Shown here piece after piece: positions 43,660-53,423 of a stretch of 59,836 bases of DNA. Position 1 is the stretch's first letter; each line of letters opens with the position of its first letter. Origin of the DNA: Planctomycetota bacterium (GTDB lineage: Bacteria; Planctomycetota; Phycisphaerae; UBA1845); contig JAUWWQ010000024.1 of the NCBI GenBank assembly GCA_030616775.1, positions 1 through 59,836 on the forward strand, read 5' to 3'. The notes beneath the pieces are model-generated. The model did not search any database. It worked only from the letters and a program-made list of their open reading frames with translations, and had not been told where the DNA came from. Made by a program: the position numbers and the translations under genes.

Positions 43660-45483
43660 ATGGCTGACCAACAAGAGCCACCTGACCTGGAAGTAAACAT
43701 TCCCATACCTGAAGGTTTGCGAGTGACAAGGGAGGGTCAGCCTTACCACGTTCTTGTGGTAAGTGATTTCACAGGATCGGCTGCCGGTACGCTGTCCGGG
43801 CCGCTCGATGACGGTGTCATTAGTGTAACGGCGGATTCCCTCGGCGAACTGATGCAAACGGCCCGGCCGTCGGTCAACTATAAAACGACCGATCCGCTGG
43901 CTTCGGGCAACGTGATGACGACAGTGAGTCTCGAGTTCGACTCGCTCCGGGCTTTCGAGCCCAAGCATTTGGCTGTCCAAATCCCGGCAACGAAATCGCT
44001 GGCCGGCGTGCGTGGGCGAATCGTCGAGCGGATGCACGGCAAACTCACGTCTAAAGGGCTGGGCCAGGTAGTCACTCAGGCAGTTGGCTCTGATCCGGCG
44101 CTTGCATGGCTGCAAGAGGCGTTGAAATGGACCCCGGTAAAGCCTGCGGCTGACGTCGAGGCGGTTGATGACCTTATGGGTCAACTCGATCTGGGTGAGG
44201 ATTCGGACAAGGAAACATCGCCACCGCCCAAGTCACCGGTGGGCCGGCTGGTATCCGCGGCGGCGGATGCCGGAACGGCGATTCCCTCCGAAGAAGCGTC
44301 CACGCTTCGCCGAGCGTTGGCTGAGATCGATCACCGGCTCTCGGCCTGGCTGACGGCCGTTCAGCACGCTCCGGAGGTTCAATCCGTCGAGAGTGCCTGG
44401 CGATCACTCGCGTATCTTGTCTCCCAGATGGATTTTCGCAAAGGATTGCGTCTCTCCATTTTGCACGCTCCAACCGGTAAACTGACGGAGCGTTTTCGAG
44501 CACTGTTGATCAATCCCGTCTTCGACGAAGACGCCGACGCGCCCGATCTGATCGTTGTGGATCGTCAGTTCGGCAGTTCCGCAGCGGATATGGAGATGCT
44601 GGACGAACTGGCCCAACATGGTGCCAGCCTGCCGGCAATCGTGTTGACCGGTGTTTCGCCGCAGTTTTTCGGCGTCAAGTATCCCTGGCAGATGGCCACC
44701 CTGCCCACGATTTCGAACGTGCTGGATCAATGGCAATTTGCCAAATGGAAGACGCTTCGCGCCAAGCCCTATGCACGGTCATTGGGCGTTGTGTTCGGGC
44801 GGTGCTTGCTGCGCGAGCCGTACGGGCGAAACGGTGATGGTGATCTTGACTTCTCTTATCGTGAGCCCTGCATCAGCGACAAGGATTTCGTCTGGGCCAA
44901 CGGAACGATCGCGGTAGCCACCACAATTGCCCGCGGTGTGGCCGAGGTCGGCTGGCCTACGAAAATGTCGGGCTATATTGACGGCCGGGTCGAAGGCTTC
45001 AAAACGGCAACCGGCGGAAAGAAAGGCGACAAGACATTCGGTCCAAGTGACACGCGCCTGACACAGGAGAAGATCGAAGAGCTGGGCATGGCCGGCCTCA
45101 ACGCCGTTGTCGGGATCGGTGATCATGACGATGTGCTGGTATGGAATGGCATGACCTCGGCCCGAGCGCCGCGCGATGACGTAAACGCCCTTCTGGAAGT
45201 CAGTCTGCCGTATCAGCTTTTCGCTTGCCGACTCTCAGTGCTGCTCTTTTGCCTCAAGCCACACCTGTTGGGTCAATCAGCCGAGAAGCTTGTGCCCTTT
45301 GTCACCCAACACATCCGGGACTGGCTGGCGCTCGCGGATGAGCCGACGCCCGAACAAGTCTCCGTGCAGACGCGTCCCTCCGAGGATGATCCGTCAACGC
45401 TCGAACTGGCTGTTACCGTCACTCCACCGCAGTCGCTGCTCCCCGGCGGCGTCCCGGTCGTCATGGGGTACCGCCTGCGTTAG
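43660..45483 (+). CDS. TssB-TssC fusion: second, single-chain sheath-like protein
   Basis: 607 residues with an AGAGGGAGA Shine-Dalgarno. Residues about 1-150 match TssB (YHVLVVSDFTG; LEFDSLRAFEPKHLAVQIP against the window's own SLKFGTLKDFRPESIARQVP). A low-complexity linker follows (about 165-200), then a TssC-like region (about 215-607) with VESAWRSLAYLVSQMDFRKG, WQFAKWKTLRAKPY, CLLREPYGR and VWANGTIAVATTIA, matching TssC motifs in the same order. Both sheath halves therefore sit in one polypeptide, besides the separate tssB/tssC at 26.6-28.8 kb. Divergence from the canonical pair is large, so it is not a recent copy. It may form a cap or baseplate piece, a specialised sheath, or a regulator of assembly; I cannot choose from sequence. 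Confidence 0.85.
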   Translation: MADQQEPPDLEVNIPIPEGLRVTREGQPYHVLVVSDFTGSAAGTLSGPLDDGVISVTADSLGELMQTARPSVNYKTTDPLASGNVMTTVSLEFDSLRAFEPKHLAVQIPATKSLAGVRGRIVERMHGKLTSKGLGQVVTQAVGSDPALAWLQEALKWTPVKPAADVEAVDDLMGQLDLGEDSDKETSPPPKSPVGRLVSAAADAGTAIPSEEASTLRRALAEIDHRLSAWLTAVQHAPEVQSVESAWRSLAYLVSQMDFRKGLRLSILHAPTGKLTERFRALLINPVFDEDADAPDLIVVDRQFGSSAADMEMLDELAQHGASLPAIVLTGVSPQFFGVKYPWQMATLPTISNVLDQWQFAKWKTLRAKPYARSLGVVFGRCLLREPYGRNGDGDLDFSYREPCISDKDFVWANGTIAVATTIARGVAEVGWPTKMSGYIDGRVEGFKTATGGKKGDKTFGPSDTRLTQEKIEELGMAGLNAVVGIGDHDDVLVWNGMTSARAPRDDVNALLEVSLPYQLFACRLSVLLFCLKPHLLGQSAEKLVPFVTQHIRDWLALADEPTPEQVSVQTRPSEDDPSTLELAVTVTPPQSLLPGGVPVVMGYRLR

Positions 45484-45979
45484 GGTACCCGTCCGGTCAA
45501 GGACATCTTGTTTCGATGCCTTCCGCTCCGCGAGGACGGCAGCCGGTCGATTCGCCTGCCCTGGGGTTCGTTTTCTCGCTCACAGTCACCAGGGCCCGGG
45601 CGACGGATTCACCGGATATTGTTCACGAAGTGAATGGTTCCGGGGTTGCGGGCTGGCGGTTAACCGTCACCATTGGGGAGTCGAGCCGGGCGGTTCTCGG
45701 TGCCCGGGTATCGGGCCGGGTATGGGATTCAAGCAGAGCGTCGGAACTTGGCATGATCTGCTCGGGCCGATGGTACGCGGGTTGGGCATAGTGTTTCGGT
45801 TTCGGGCACGCGGGAGTTCCGGTTCGAAGAACGCCCCTTGGCATGTGGTGTGTAAGCCTGTATCTCGTCTGTCCGCGGGGCCGGCGGCTGGGCGAAACCC
45901 CATTCTGCCGATTAAGAAGGTGGTAAAGTGCGCCCACTGGGCATATAGATGAGACAACGGAGGTTCCGAGCAGAGGTCA
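45484..45979. other. Intergenic region after the T6SS cluster
   Basis: 496 bp with no convincing gene; the open frames that exist have unusual composition and no Shine-Dalgarno. It separates the T6SS region from the cytochrome c genes. No clear terminator hairpin with T-run was seen. Confidence 0.5.
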
Positions 45980-47893
45980 ATGGCAAGACATAGCAGCCCG
46001 ATGACGGGATCACGCCGCATTATTCGTACTGTGGCATCGTTGTGGTTCGCGGCCCTGTTGCTGGTGCTGCTGCTGGTGGCGATGGCCTGCGCGACCGTGT
46101 TTGAGTCGACGCGGGGCAGCCAACAGGCCCTGGCGTTTTTCTACCGATCCTGGTGGTTCCAGATGCTCTTGGGGCTGCTGGGTGTCAACGTGGCCGGGGC
46201 TCTGGTGGTGCGGTACCCGTTCTCCAGGCGGCAGATCGGGTTCGTCATCACGCATTCGGCGATCCTGGTCACCCTGGCCGGCACGCTCGTCACCAAGTAC
46301 TTGGGCGTGGACGGCCAGGTCGGCATTGCCGAAGGCGAGACTGTCCGCCATTTCAGCGTCCCGGAGCCGACACTGACGGTCGCTAACCGGGACGATCAGA
46401 GCAGGTCTACGACTGGTCTTGATGCCGGCGTCTTCGCCGGGTTCCGGAGTGTGGAGGATACTGGTGGGCCGATCTCGTCGCTTGGCCAGCTTCAGATCGA
46501 GGTCCAGCGATATCTGCCGGACAGCACGGTGTCCGAGCGGATGACAAACGACAACCCTCACGGACAACTTGCAGTGGAGGTGTCGCTTTCGCCCTCGGGC
46601 CGAGACCATCCCATCTGGGTGTCTGCCGGCGAAACCCTAGGCGTTGGTCCGCTGACGGTAACGCTCCGTGCCGTCCAGGATGCCGCGGAACTGGCCCGCT
46701 TGCTCGAAGAGGAGCTGAGTGGGGAGGAAGAGGCCGGCGGGGTGGTCAAGGTCGCGTACAGAGGATCCGCTTTTGAGATTCCGTTGGCGGATTGCACGGA
46801 CGAGCAGGTCCCCCTTGGAGAGACCGGTTATGCGATACGCGTTCTGCGCTACTTGCCGCACGCGACGGTGGGCCCGAACAACAAGTTGACGAACGCATCT
46901 GACCAGCCGGTCAATCCGGCCATCGAGGTGGAATTAAACGGTCCTGAAGGGGCCGAAAAGCTATTGGCTTTTGCACGGTTCCCGGACTTTATGTCGATGC
47001 ACGGGGGCGAGCATACCAAGGATCTGAAGGTCACGTTTGTGGCGCCTGGCGCTACGGCATCGACAACTCCCATTGAGATCCTCGAGGGCCCCGATGCCAT
47101 GCTCCATGTGCGGTTCCGACATGGAGGAGGCGGCCTTGCGACACGGGAGGTGAGCGTTGGTGAGGCGATTGAATCCCCTTGGTCCGGCCTGAAGTTCGCG
47201 GTGCTGCGCCGCTTCGACCATGCCCGGTTAGTGCGGGGGGTCGTGCCGGTTGAGCCGGTCCGGGAGACGCGCGTGCCGGCGGTTTTCGTGAGGCTGAGCG
47301 CAGGCGACGATACAAAGAGGCTGTGGTTGCAGAAGTACCGGCCTCCGGCCCGTCCCGTGCCCGTCAACGGCATCCCGTACGATCTCGTGTTTCGGGATAA
47401 GCAGATTCCACTCGGCTTTGACATGACCTTGGATCGTTTCCGAATCGGGTACTATCCGGGTACGCGAAGGCCGCGATCCTACGAGAGTCACGTTACCGTG
47501 GTTGATGCGGAGACCGGCCGGACCCAAAGCCGGGTGATCAGCATGAACAACCCGACGAAGCACGGCGGGTATTCTTTATACCAGTCGAGCTACCGCGACG
47601 ACGGACCACGCCCGGTCAGCTTCTTGAGCGTCTCGCGCGACCCGGGTCAAGCGGTTGTCTTTGCGGGCTATATAGCCGTGATGGCCGGCATGGTTGTGGT
47701 CTTGATTACGCGAATCGGCGAACGGCGAAAGGTGGGGCGTGGATCCGCGGGTGGCGAGGCGCAGATGCGCGATCGTGTCGATGATAAACACCCGGCAATG
47801 GACACGCAGAAATCGACCGCGGATCTGCAGACTTATCCGCAAGGTGGGGCGAAGCATCGGGATAGCGAGCCGGTAGCGGCACCCCAAGAGTAG
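45980..47893 (+). CDS. resB: Cytochrome c biogenesis protein ResB (System II)
   Basis: 637 residues. Three N-terminal membrane spans (about 17-39, 50-72, 80-99), with LWFAALLLVLLLVAMACATV the first, then a large periplasmic domain and a last span at about 560-580 (VVFAGYIAVMAGMVVVLITR). The conserved ResB pattern MNNPTKHGGYSLYQSSYRDD is present. ResB works with CcsA to deliver and attach heme to periplasmic cytochromes c. The C-terminal tail is charged and variable. It is followed 15 bp later by ccsA, the usual partner. Confidence 0.85.
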   Translation: MARHSSPMTGSRRIIRTVASLWFAALLLVLLLVAMACATVFESTRGSQQALAFFYRSWWFQMLLGLLGVNVAGALVVRYPFSRRQIGFVITHSAILVTLAGTLVTKYLGVDGQVGIAEGETVRHFSVPEPTLTVANRDDQSRSTTGLDAGVFAGFRSVEDTGGPISSLGQLQIEVQRYLPDSTVSERMTNDNPHGQLAVEVSLSPSGRDHPIWVSAGETLGVGPLTVTLRAVQDAAELARLLEEELSGEEEAGGVVKVAYRGSAFEIPLADCTDEQVPLGETGYAIRVLRYLPHATVGPNNKLTNASDQPVNPAIEVELNGPEGAEKLLAFARFPDFMSMHGGEHTKDLKVTFVAPGATASTTPIEILEGPDAMLHVRFRHGGGGLATREVSVGEAIESPWSGLKFAVLRRFDHARLVRGVVPVEPVRETRVPAVFVRLSAGDDTKRLWLQKYRPPARPVPVNGIPYDLVFRDKQIPLGFDMTLDRFRIGYYPGTRRPRSYESHVTVVDAETGRTQSRVISMNNPTKHGGYSLYQSSYRDDGPRPVSFLSVSRDPGQAVVFAGYIAVMAGMVVVLITRIGERRKVGRGSAGGEAQMRDRVDDKHPAMDTQKSTADLQTYPQGGAKHRDSEPVAAPQE

Positions 47894-47908
47894 GAGAGCA
47901 CGGAAACG

Positions 47909-49735
47909 GTGATGCTTAAGTCGCACATGGTCATAGCCCTGGCAACGCTCGTGCTTGCCACGTCGCCTGTGAAGGGCGCGGAGCTGCCCGTTTCGCTCGA
48001 TCTTACGGCGATTCGTGCTCTGCCGGTGCAGCATGATGGTCGTTGGCCTCCGCTGGACACGGCCGCCCGTGATACGGTGGAATCGATCACCGGGGACGCA
48101 TTTTATCAAGGTCACGATCCGGTCCTGCTGCTGCTGGCCTGGACGTTTGACGCCCCGACGTGGATGAGGCAGCCGCTTATTAGCATCAGGAACGCCGAGT
48201 TGCGTGGTGAGTTGCGTCTGCCGGCTACGCAGACCGTTTTCTCGTATACGGAACTTGTAAATCATGAGCACTTGCGTTCCCTGATCGACGCTGTGGCGCA
48301 CATCGAGCGTGGGCGCAAGATGAATCCGCTGGAATCCAAAGTTTCGGACATCAACGAGAGGATGGTCAAGCTGCAGCAAGTCTTTCGCGGGCGGGTGATC
48401 CGGCCAATTCCGGATCCCAACGATCTTGGCGGAACCTGGCAGGCGGTGGAGAGATCGGGAGCGGCCCCGTCCGACGACATGGCACGGGTGCAAGAGGCCT
48501 GGCAGGGATTGAGGGCGGCCTTTTTGGCGGATGACGGGACGGCATTTGATGCGGCGTCGCAGCAGCTTATAGGAGGACTGGGCGCGTTGCCGGCGGCTTA
48601 CCGGCCCGATGCACAACGGATTGCCACGGAACTTCGCTATAACAGTCTTAACCCCTTCCGGACTGCCTGGCAGATTATGGTTGCAGGTGCGCTCCTGGCG
48701 GCGGTGGCGATGTCGATCCGGCGGGCCTGGTTTGATGGTCTCGCCGTTGTGGTCATGATCGCAGGCTTTGCCGTGCTCACCGAAGGTCTGAGGTTGCGAT
48801 GGGAGATCGCAGGGCGCATACCAGCGGCCAACATGTTCGAGTCGCTGTTGTTTCTGAGTTGGGGTATGGGGGCGTTTGCGATCTTGTCGGCAGTCTTCCT
48901 GCGTCATCGGCTTGTTCCGCTTACAGCCTCGGGGATGGGGGCGCTCGCGCTGGTGTTGGCTGATTGTCTACCGATGGACCACTACGTACGGCCGATCGTG
49001 CCGGTGCTCATGGATACCGTTTGGATGTCGATCCATGTGCCTGTCATCATGGTGTCATATTCAGTTCTGGCACTCGGTGTTCTGATTGCCCATATGCAGC
49101 TTGTGGTCATGGCCGCCGCGCCCGGGCGGCACAGATTCATCAGGACGCTCGATTCGCTGCACTACTGGTATATCCACATCGGAGCCATCCTTCTGTTGGC
49201 GGGAATCGTCACCGGAAGCATGTGGGCGGCGTCGTCGTGGGGACGTTACTGGGGATGGGATCCCAAGGAGGTATGGTCGCTAATCGCGCTGCTGGGGTAT
49301 CTGATCATCCTGCACGTGCGAATTGATCATGAGAAGGTGCCGCGCTGGGCGTACGTGCTTGGTGCGCTCCTGATGGTCACCCTGTTTGCTGTGGTCGTAC
49401 CGAAGCTGGCACCGTTGACCAGTGGAAAAGTATTGGCCCTTGGCGGTGCCGCGTTGGTCATGGTGGTACTGGTCGCGTCCCGTGGTCAATTCGCGACTGC
49501 GGTCAAGAGCGTCATTTGCTTCTGGCTGATCATCATGACGTATGTGGGGGTCAACTACGTGCTGGGCAGCGGGCTGCACAGCTACGGCTTCGGCACCGGG
49601 GCCGTCGTCCGCTACCTGTTCTGGACGGGAGGGATAGACTTGGCGCTGATCGCGATCTGTTATGTAGCATATATGCTTCAGCACGTCTGGCGCTCCTCTG
49701 CTGACAAGGACCTGCCGATGGCAATGCCTGCCTAG
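47909..49735 (+). CDS. ccsA: Cytochrome c biogenesis protein CcsA (ResC)
   Basis: 608 residues. An N-terminal signal-like segment and a periplasmic domain (about 1-240) come first, with RALPVQHDGRWPPLDTAARD, as in CcsA proteins of Planctomycetes and Bacteroidetes. The multi-span part (from about 248) carries the heme-binding tryptophan-rich motif WGRYWGWDPKEVWSL at about 440-455 and flanking His in spans. It forms the System II cytochrome c synthase with ResB. No thiol-reducing CcdA/ResA is seen nearby. Confidence 0.88.
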   Translation: MMLKSHMVIALATLVLATSPVKGAELPVSLDLTAIRALPVQHDGRWPPLDTAARDTVESITGDAFYQGHDPVLLLLAWTFDAPTWMRQPLISIRNAELRGELRLPATQTVFSYTELVNHEHLRSLIDAVAHIERGRKMNPLESKVSDINERMVKLQQVFRGRVIRPIPDPNDLGGTWQAVERSGAAPSDDMARVQEAWQGLRAAFLADDGTAFDAASQQLIGGLGALPAAYRPDAQRIATELRYNSLNPFRTAWQIMVAGALLAAVAMSIRRAWFDGLAVVVMIAGFAVLTEGLRLRWEIAGRIPAANMFESLLFLSWGMGAFAILSAVFLRHRLVPLTASGMGALALVLADCLPMDHYVRPIVPVLMDTVWMSIHVPVIMVSYSVLALGVLIAHMQLVVMAAAPGRHRFIRTLDSLHYWYIHIGAILLLAGIVTGSMWAASSWGRYWGWDPKEVWSLIALLGYLIILHVRIDHEKVPRWAYVLGALLMVTLFAVVVPKLAPLTSGKVLALGGAALVMVVLVASRGQFATAVKSVICFWLIIMTYVGVNYVLGSGLHSYGFGTGAVVRYLFWTGGIDLALIAICYVAYMLQHVWRSSADKDLPMAMPA

Positions 49736-50056
49736 CCGGCACGGCGGTTAGCGTTGAACATGAAATGGATTGGTCAATCGCTGGACCGAGAATCCCTTCT
49801 CGGTCCTCTGGCAGGTGCCGAGAAAGGATTCTCGGCATAGCGTATAGTCTTATTACTTGTGAAACACGGGATTATCCGGCGGAACCCGTTGCGTCAAACA
49901 CCCGATGCGGGTACCAATGTATCTCGGTAGAGAGTAGTCCAGTGTTCGCGTAGCCAGGTATGACTGCAGGATCATTACGACCCAGGTGAGGGACCGGAGC
50001 AGCTGAATTGACGGCGGACGAGTTAGCCCGGCATCGCACAGTCGAGGAGAATTAGA
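49736..50056. other. Intergenic region with hairpin repeat
   Basis: 321 bp without a gene. Contains the twin-hairpin repeat copy 2 and nothing else I can identify. Confidence 0.6.
49777..49844 (-). repeat. Twin-hairpin dispersed repeat, copy 2
   Basis: Inverted relative to copy 1 (23805-23872) and nearly identical over all 68 bp; I count only a few mismatches, mostly in the spacer between the hairpins. It lies after ccsA. Hairpin stems are preserved in both copies, suggesting that secondary structure matters or that the element moves as a unit (REP or MITE-like). Confidence 0.85.
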
Positions 50057-51235
50057 ATGAGAGTCTATACCGAGATTTTCCCAGCGATTGCGTCAATGGC
50101 GGTGGGCGTAATCTTGGGCTGTACGCACCTGGTGCGCGGGGACGAGGCGAGCAAGGGGATTCGCGCCAGGCCCGCCCGTACCGAATTACGGAGCCCGATC
50201 GTCGAGGCCCGACTGGATATCAGTAGCGGGCAGCCGGTAGTCGAGGTGACAATCAACGGGAAGGGGCCGTTCAAGCTCGTACTTGATACCGGTGCGCAGG
50301 CCACGAAGCTTGATGATGACGTGGTGAAGTCGCTGGGACTTAAACCTGTCCGCAAGACTGAGACACGCGACGCCTCCGGGGAGACGCCAAGTGGGTTGGA
50401 GGTGGTGGGCATCGACTCGCTTGCCCTGGGCGGTGCGGTGTTCCGCGATTTTGCCGCGACCGTGCTGGATTACGATGAGATATTCGGGGGAAAGCGTCGA
50501 TACGACGGCGTCCTGGGTTACCCGGTGTTCGCGGATTGCCTGCTGACGCTTGACTATCCTCGTGAACAGGTAGTCATGAAACATGGGGAACTCCCGGCCG
50601 CTGACGGGCAAGAGATCCTGGACTACAAGGAGCGCGACGGATTGGCTGGAATACGCGTTTTGATCAGTCGCATTCCTGTGGAGGTTACTGTTGATTCCGG
50701 GATGGCCGGCGCTGTTGCACTGGCCGAATCGCTTGAAGACGACGTCACGTTCGCTCTCCAGCCGGCAAAGCGCAGTGGCATCGCCACTGAACTGGATATC
50801 CGAGTGTCACAGCTAAGCGGTACGCTCCGACTGGGAAGGCATCGATTCATCGAGCCGCCGGTCTATTTCTATGGCAGCGGATCAGCCGTGGGCCATAAGA
50901 TACTACGGTACTTCGTTGTGACCCTCGACCAGAAGAATCGGAGGGTCCGCTTCGCTCGGCAAGAGAGCGACCCGATCATGTTTACTCCGAAGCCCAAATT
51001 CGGCCTTGTCATAGGGCATCGGAGAGGCAAACTTACCATTATGCACCTCGTGCCCGGATCCAGGGCGGCCACACACCTGCAGGTCGGTGATACCATATTG
51101 AGTATCGAAGGCCGGCCCGCCAGTTGGTATGACCAACACAGCATAGCGGCCCTTCTTGAAGAGTCGGACGCGATCGCCCTGAAGGTCGACCGCGGTGGTT
51201 TTCCGCTGCTTTTGATCCTGGAAGCCGAGCAGTAG
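50057..51235 (+). CDS. Retropepsin-like aspartic protease with PDZ domain
   Basis: 392 residues with a signal peptide (about 1-29). The first aspartyl lobe has LVLDTGAQATKL (Asp77-Thr-Gly) and the second VTVDSGMAGAVAL (Asp213-Ser-Gly), giving both catalytic halves in one chain. A C-terminal PDZ-like domain follows (about 300-390: HLVPGSRAATHLQVGDTILS). Clan AA periplasmic proteases of this type occur in many Gram-negative bacteria. Substrate unknown. A gap of only 28 bp to the epimerase gene suggests co-transcription. Confidence 0.75.
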   Translation: MRVYTEIFPAIASMAVGVILGCTHLVRGDEASKGIRARPARTELRSPIVEARLDISSGQPVVEVTINGKGPFKLVLDTGAQATKLDDDVVKSLGLKPVRKTETRDASGETPSGLEVVGIDSLALGGAVFRDFAATVLDYDEIFGGKRRYDGVLGYPVFADCLLTLDYPREQVVMKHGELPAADGQEILDYKERDGLAGIRVLISRIPVEVTVDSGMAGAVALAESLEDDVTFALQPAKRSGIATELDIRVSQLSGTLRLGRHRFIEPPVYFYGSGSAVGHKILRYFVVTLDQKNRRVRFARQESDPIMFTPKPKFGLVIGHRRGKLTIMHLVPGSRAATHLQVGDTILSIEGRPASWYDQHSIAALLEESDAIALKVDRGGFPLLLILEAEQ

Positions 51236-51263
51236 GGTCTGCAATGTGGGCTGGCCGGTCGGT

Positions 51264-52373
51264 ATGTCTACTCAAACCTGTCGTACCGCTGGTGTGAACA
51301 AACCCGAGGATTCTCCGATTACCGCACTGGTCACCGGCGGCACTGGGTTGCTTGGTAGCCACATCGCCGAGCAACTCAGCTTACGTGGCACGACTGTCCG
51401 GGCCCTATGCCGGATTGGAAGCGACACCACGTTCCTGCGAACCCTGAACGCAGACATTATATACGGCGACCTCTTCGATCGCGAAGCGCTGGCCAAGGCC
51501 TGTTGTGGAATTGATGTGGTCTATCATGCGGCTGCCAAGGTCGGCGATTGGGGGCCTTTGAGTGAGTTCATGCGCGTGTCCGTCGACGGCACGCAGAATG
51601 TGCTGGATGCCGCCGCGAATGCCGGCGTCCGACGGTTCCTGCACATCAGCTCGATAAGCGTGTATGGCCAAGTCGACGGGGAGGGTCGCATCTTCGATGA
51701 AAGCGCTCCGCTTGGTGTCGGTCTACACCGGTGGAGCCACTACGCCCGGACCAAGATCGGAGCGGAAAACCGCGTCCGGGCAATGCACACGAGTGGTCGG
51801 GTGGTAGTCACGGTGATCCGCCCGAGCTGGCTATATGGTCCGCGTGACCGAACGACACTACCCCGAATGATCGAATCGATTCGCAGAGACAGGGTCAAGC
51901 TGATCGGTGACGGTGAAAACCGGCTAAACGTCATTCATGCCGGCAATGTGGCCGAGGCTGCCATCCTGGCGGCTCAAAGCGACCGCGCCGTTGGCCAAGT
52001 CTACAACTGCTCTCATGACGGGGTGCTGACACAGCGGCAGTATTTCAACGTGGTGGCTAAGGCAATCGGCGAGCCCCAAGTGACAAAGTCGGTGCCATAC
52101 CGTGTCGCTTACACCGCCGGATTTGTCCTGGAATGCTTCGGCCACCTGTTCCGCAGAAAGGACCCGCCACTGGTGACCCGCCACACCGTCTGGCTTATGG
52201 GTCGACGGTGTTTTTTCGAGTGCAACAAAATCAAAGACCATCTCGGTTGGTCGTCGTCAATCGGCTATGAAGAAGGTATCCCAGCCGCGGTTGCGGATTA
52301 CCTTGCCCGTACCAGCCTAAAGGCCTCTTCGAGCACAAAGAGGAGCCTCGAAACCTGCGAAGCAGCTTCGTAG
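51264..52373 (+). CDS. NAD-dependent epimerase/dehydratase (extended SDR)
   Basis: 369 residues from ATG 51264 (GTG 51246 would add six residues; neither start has a strong Shine-Dalgarno). A Rossmann NAD(P) site VTGGTGLLGSH is near residue 24, followed by VYHAAAKVGDWG and SSISVYG. The catalytic YxxxK reads YARTK (Tyr160, Lys164 in this numbering). It resembles the 3-beta-HSD-like/extended SDR branch; substrate, sugar nucleotide or sterol-like, cannot be told from sequence. Confidence 0.8.
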   Translation: MSTQTCRTAGVNKPEDSPITALVTGGTGLLGSHIAEQLSLRGTTVRALCRIGSDTTFLRTLNADIIYGDLFDREALAKACCGIDVVYHAAAKVGDWGPLSEFMRVSVDGTQNVLDAAANAGVRRFLHISSISVYGQVDGEGRIFDESAPLGVGLHRWSHYARTKIGAENRVRAMHTSGRVVVTVIRPSWLYGPRDRTTLPRMIESIRRDRVKLIGDGENRLNVIHAGNVAEAAILAAQSDRAVGQVYNCSHDGVLTQRQYFNVVAKAIGEPQVTKSVPYRVAYTAGFVLECFGHLFRRKDPPLVTRHTVWLMGRRCFFECNKIKDHLGWSSSIGYEEGIPAAVADYLARTSLKASSSTKRSLETCEAAS

Positions 52374-52527
52374 TATTGTGTCCCGCAAATTACAGAGCAA
52401 CTGTAGCCTAAACCACTCGCAAGACTGGAATCACAGAATATAAGACCTTCGGTCTGCTGCGCCAGGCGCCGAGCAACACGAGGTGAGAGCGACATCCGCC
52501 CATCTGGGACTGAGCCGGTCCAGCGGC

Positions 52528-52556
52528 TTTACGAGGCGCCCCCAACCGGGTATACT
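52528..52556 (+). promoter_or_regulatory. Sigma-70-like promoter for the PEP-CTERM gene
   Basis: TTTACG (52528-52533) and TATACT (52551-52556) are 17 bases apart; the -10 matches 5 of 6. It lies 66 bp before the start codon of the downstream gene. Confidence 0.45.
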
Positions 52557-52622
52557 CAGTTTTAGCCGACGCGCCAGGGGACGCGCCGGATTGCAACAAT
52601 CCCGAAGGAGGGGGGGGCTACG

Positions 52623-53423
52623 ATGTTCGCTTCCAGAACCGCTTCCATATGTCTGGTGTCCATGGTATCGCTGACAATGTGCCAGCAAGCTCTTGCCGGT
52701 CCCTTTTTCGTTCTGGTGGGTTGGCGGGGTGAGTTCGCGCGGATCGATGCGACTACCGGCGAAGTGTATGAATCACCGCAGACCGTACCCCTTAGGTTGC
52801 AGGCCCTGGCATTTTCGCCGGGCGGGGTCCTGTATGCCGGCCCCGGCGAGGAGCGTGATCTCTTCACGGTTGACCCGGTGGACGGCACTGCGAACCACTT
52901 ATTATCCATAGACTCCGACATTCGGGGGATGGCGTTCTCGCCCGAGGGAGATTTGTACGTTGTGGCTCGTGAGGAGCAGACTGCTCCTACGGTGTTGCGG
53001 ATCATCAGTCTTACCGACGGCAGCCATACGGATGTTGGCGCGCTTGGTGGAGTTGGGTTGCACGCACAAGGATTGGCATTTTCGCCGGATGGCCAACTCT
53101 ACACGGTACGCCCGGACGGCGACAACTATGATCTGTACACGGTCAATCCGGACAATGCAGAAGCCCATTTTATCGGCAGCCACACAGGCGGATTACACCA
53201 GGGTCTTGCGTTTACGCCTGATGGATCACTTTATGCTGTAGGCTATTCCGCGTTTGCTCAACTGAATCCGGGCAATGGGGCCATCATTGGAGACACCATA
53301 GAACTGTCCGGCGACTATCGAGGTCTGGCATTCATCCCTGAGCCAACGATGCTAGTACTGCTTTCCCTCAGCGGTCTGGCACTGTTACGACGGCGGAGCC
53401 TGCATTCGAACCGGCCGACGTGA
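52623..53423 (+). CDS. PEP-CTERM-anchored beta-propeller-like protein
   Basis: 266 residues with a GGAGG-rich Shine-Dalgarno, a signal peptide (to about ALAGP) and a C-terminal PEP-CTERM sorting signal: IPEPTMLVLLSLSGLALLRR, i.e. Pro-Glu-Pro, hydrophobic span, Arg-rich end. The body has repeated ALAFSPGGVLYAG, GMAFSPEGDLYVV, GLAFSPDGQLYTV, GLAFTPDGSLYAV blades, like a small beta-propeller. PEP-CTERM proteins are processed by exosortase and exported to the surface or matrix. No exosortase gene is in the window. Confidence 0.85.
   Translation: MFASRTASICLVSMVSLTMCQQALAGPFFVLVGWRGEFARIDATTGEVYESPQTVPLRLQALAFSPGGVLYAGPGEERDLFTVDPVDGTANHLLSIDSDIRGMAFSPEGDLYVVAREEQTAPTVLRIISLTDGSHTDVGALGGVGLHAQGLAFSPDGQLYTVRPDGDNYDLYTVNPDNAEAHFIGSHTGGLHQGLAFTPDGSLYAVGYSAFAQLNPGNGAIIGDTIELSGDYRGLAFIPEPTMLVLLSLSGLALLRRRSLHSNRPT

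Noticed and set aside
45290-45952. 220-codon plus-strand frame overlapping the end of the TssBC gene
   Set aside because: Half of it lies out of frame inside the TssBC gene; the rest has no coding features.
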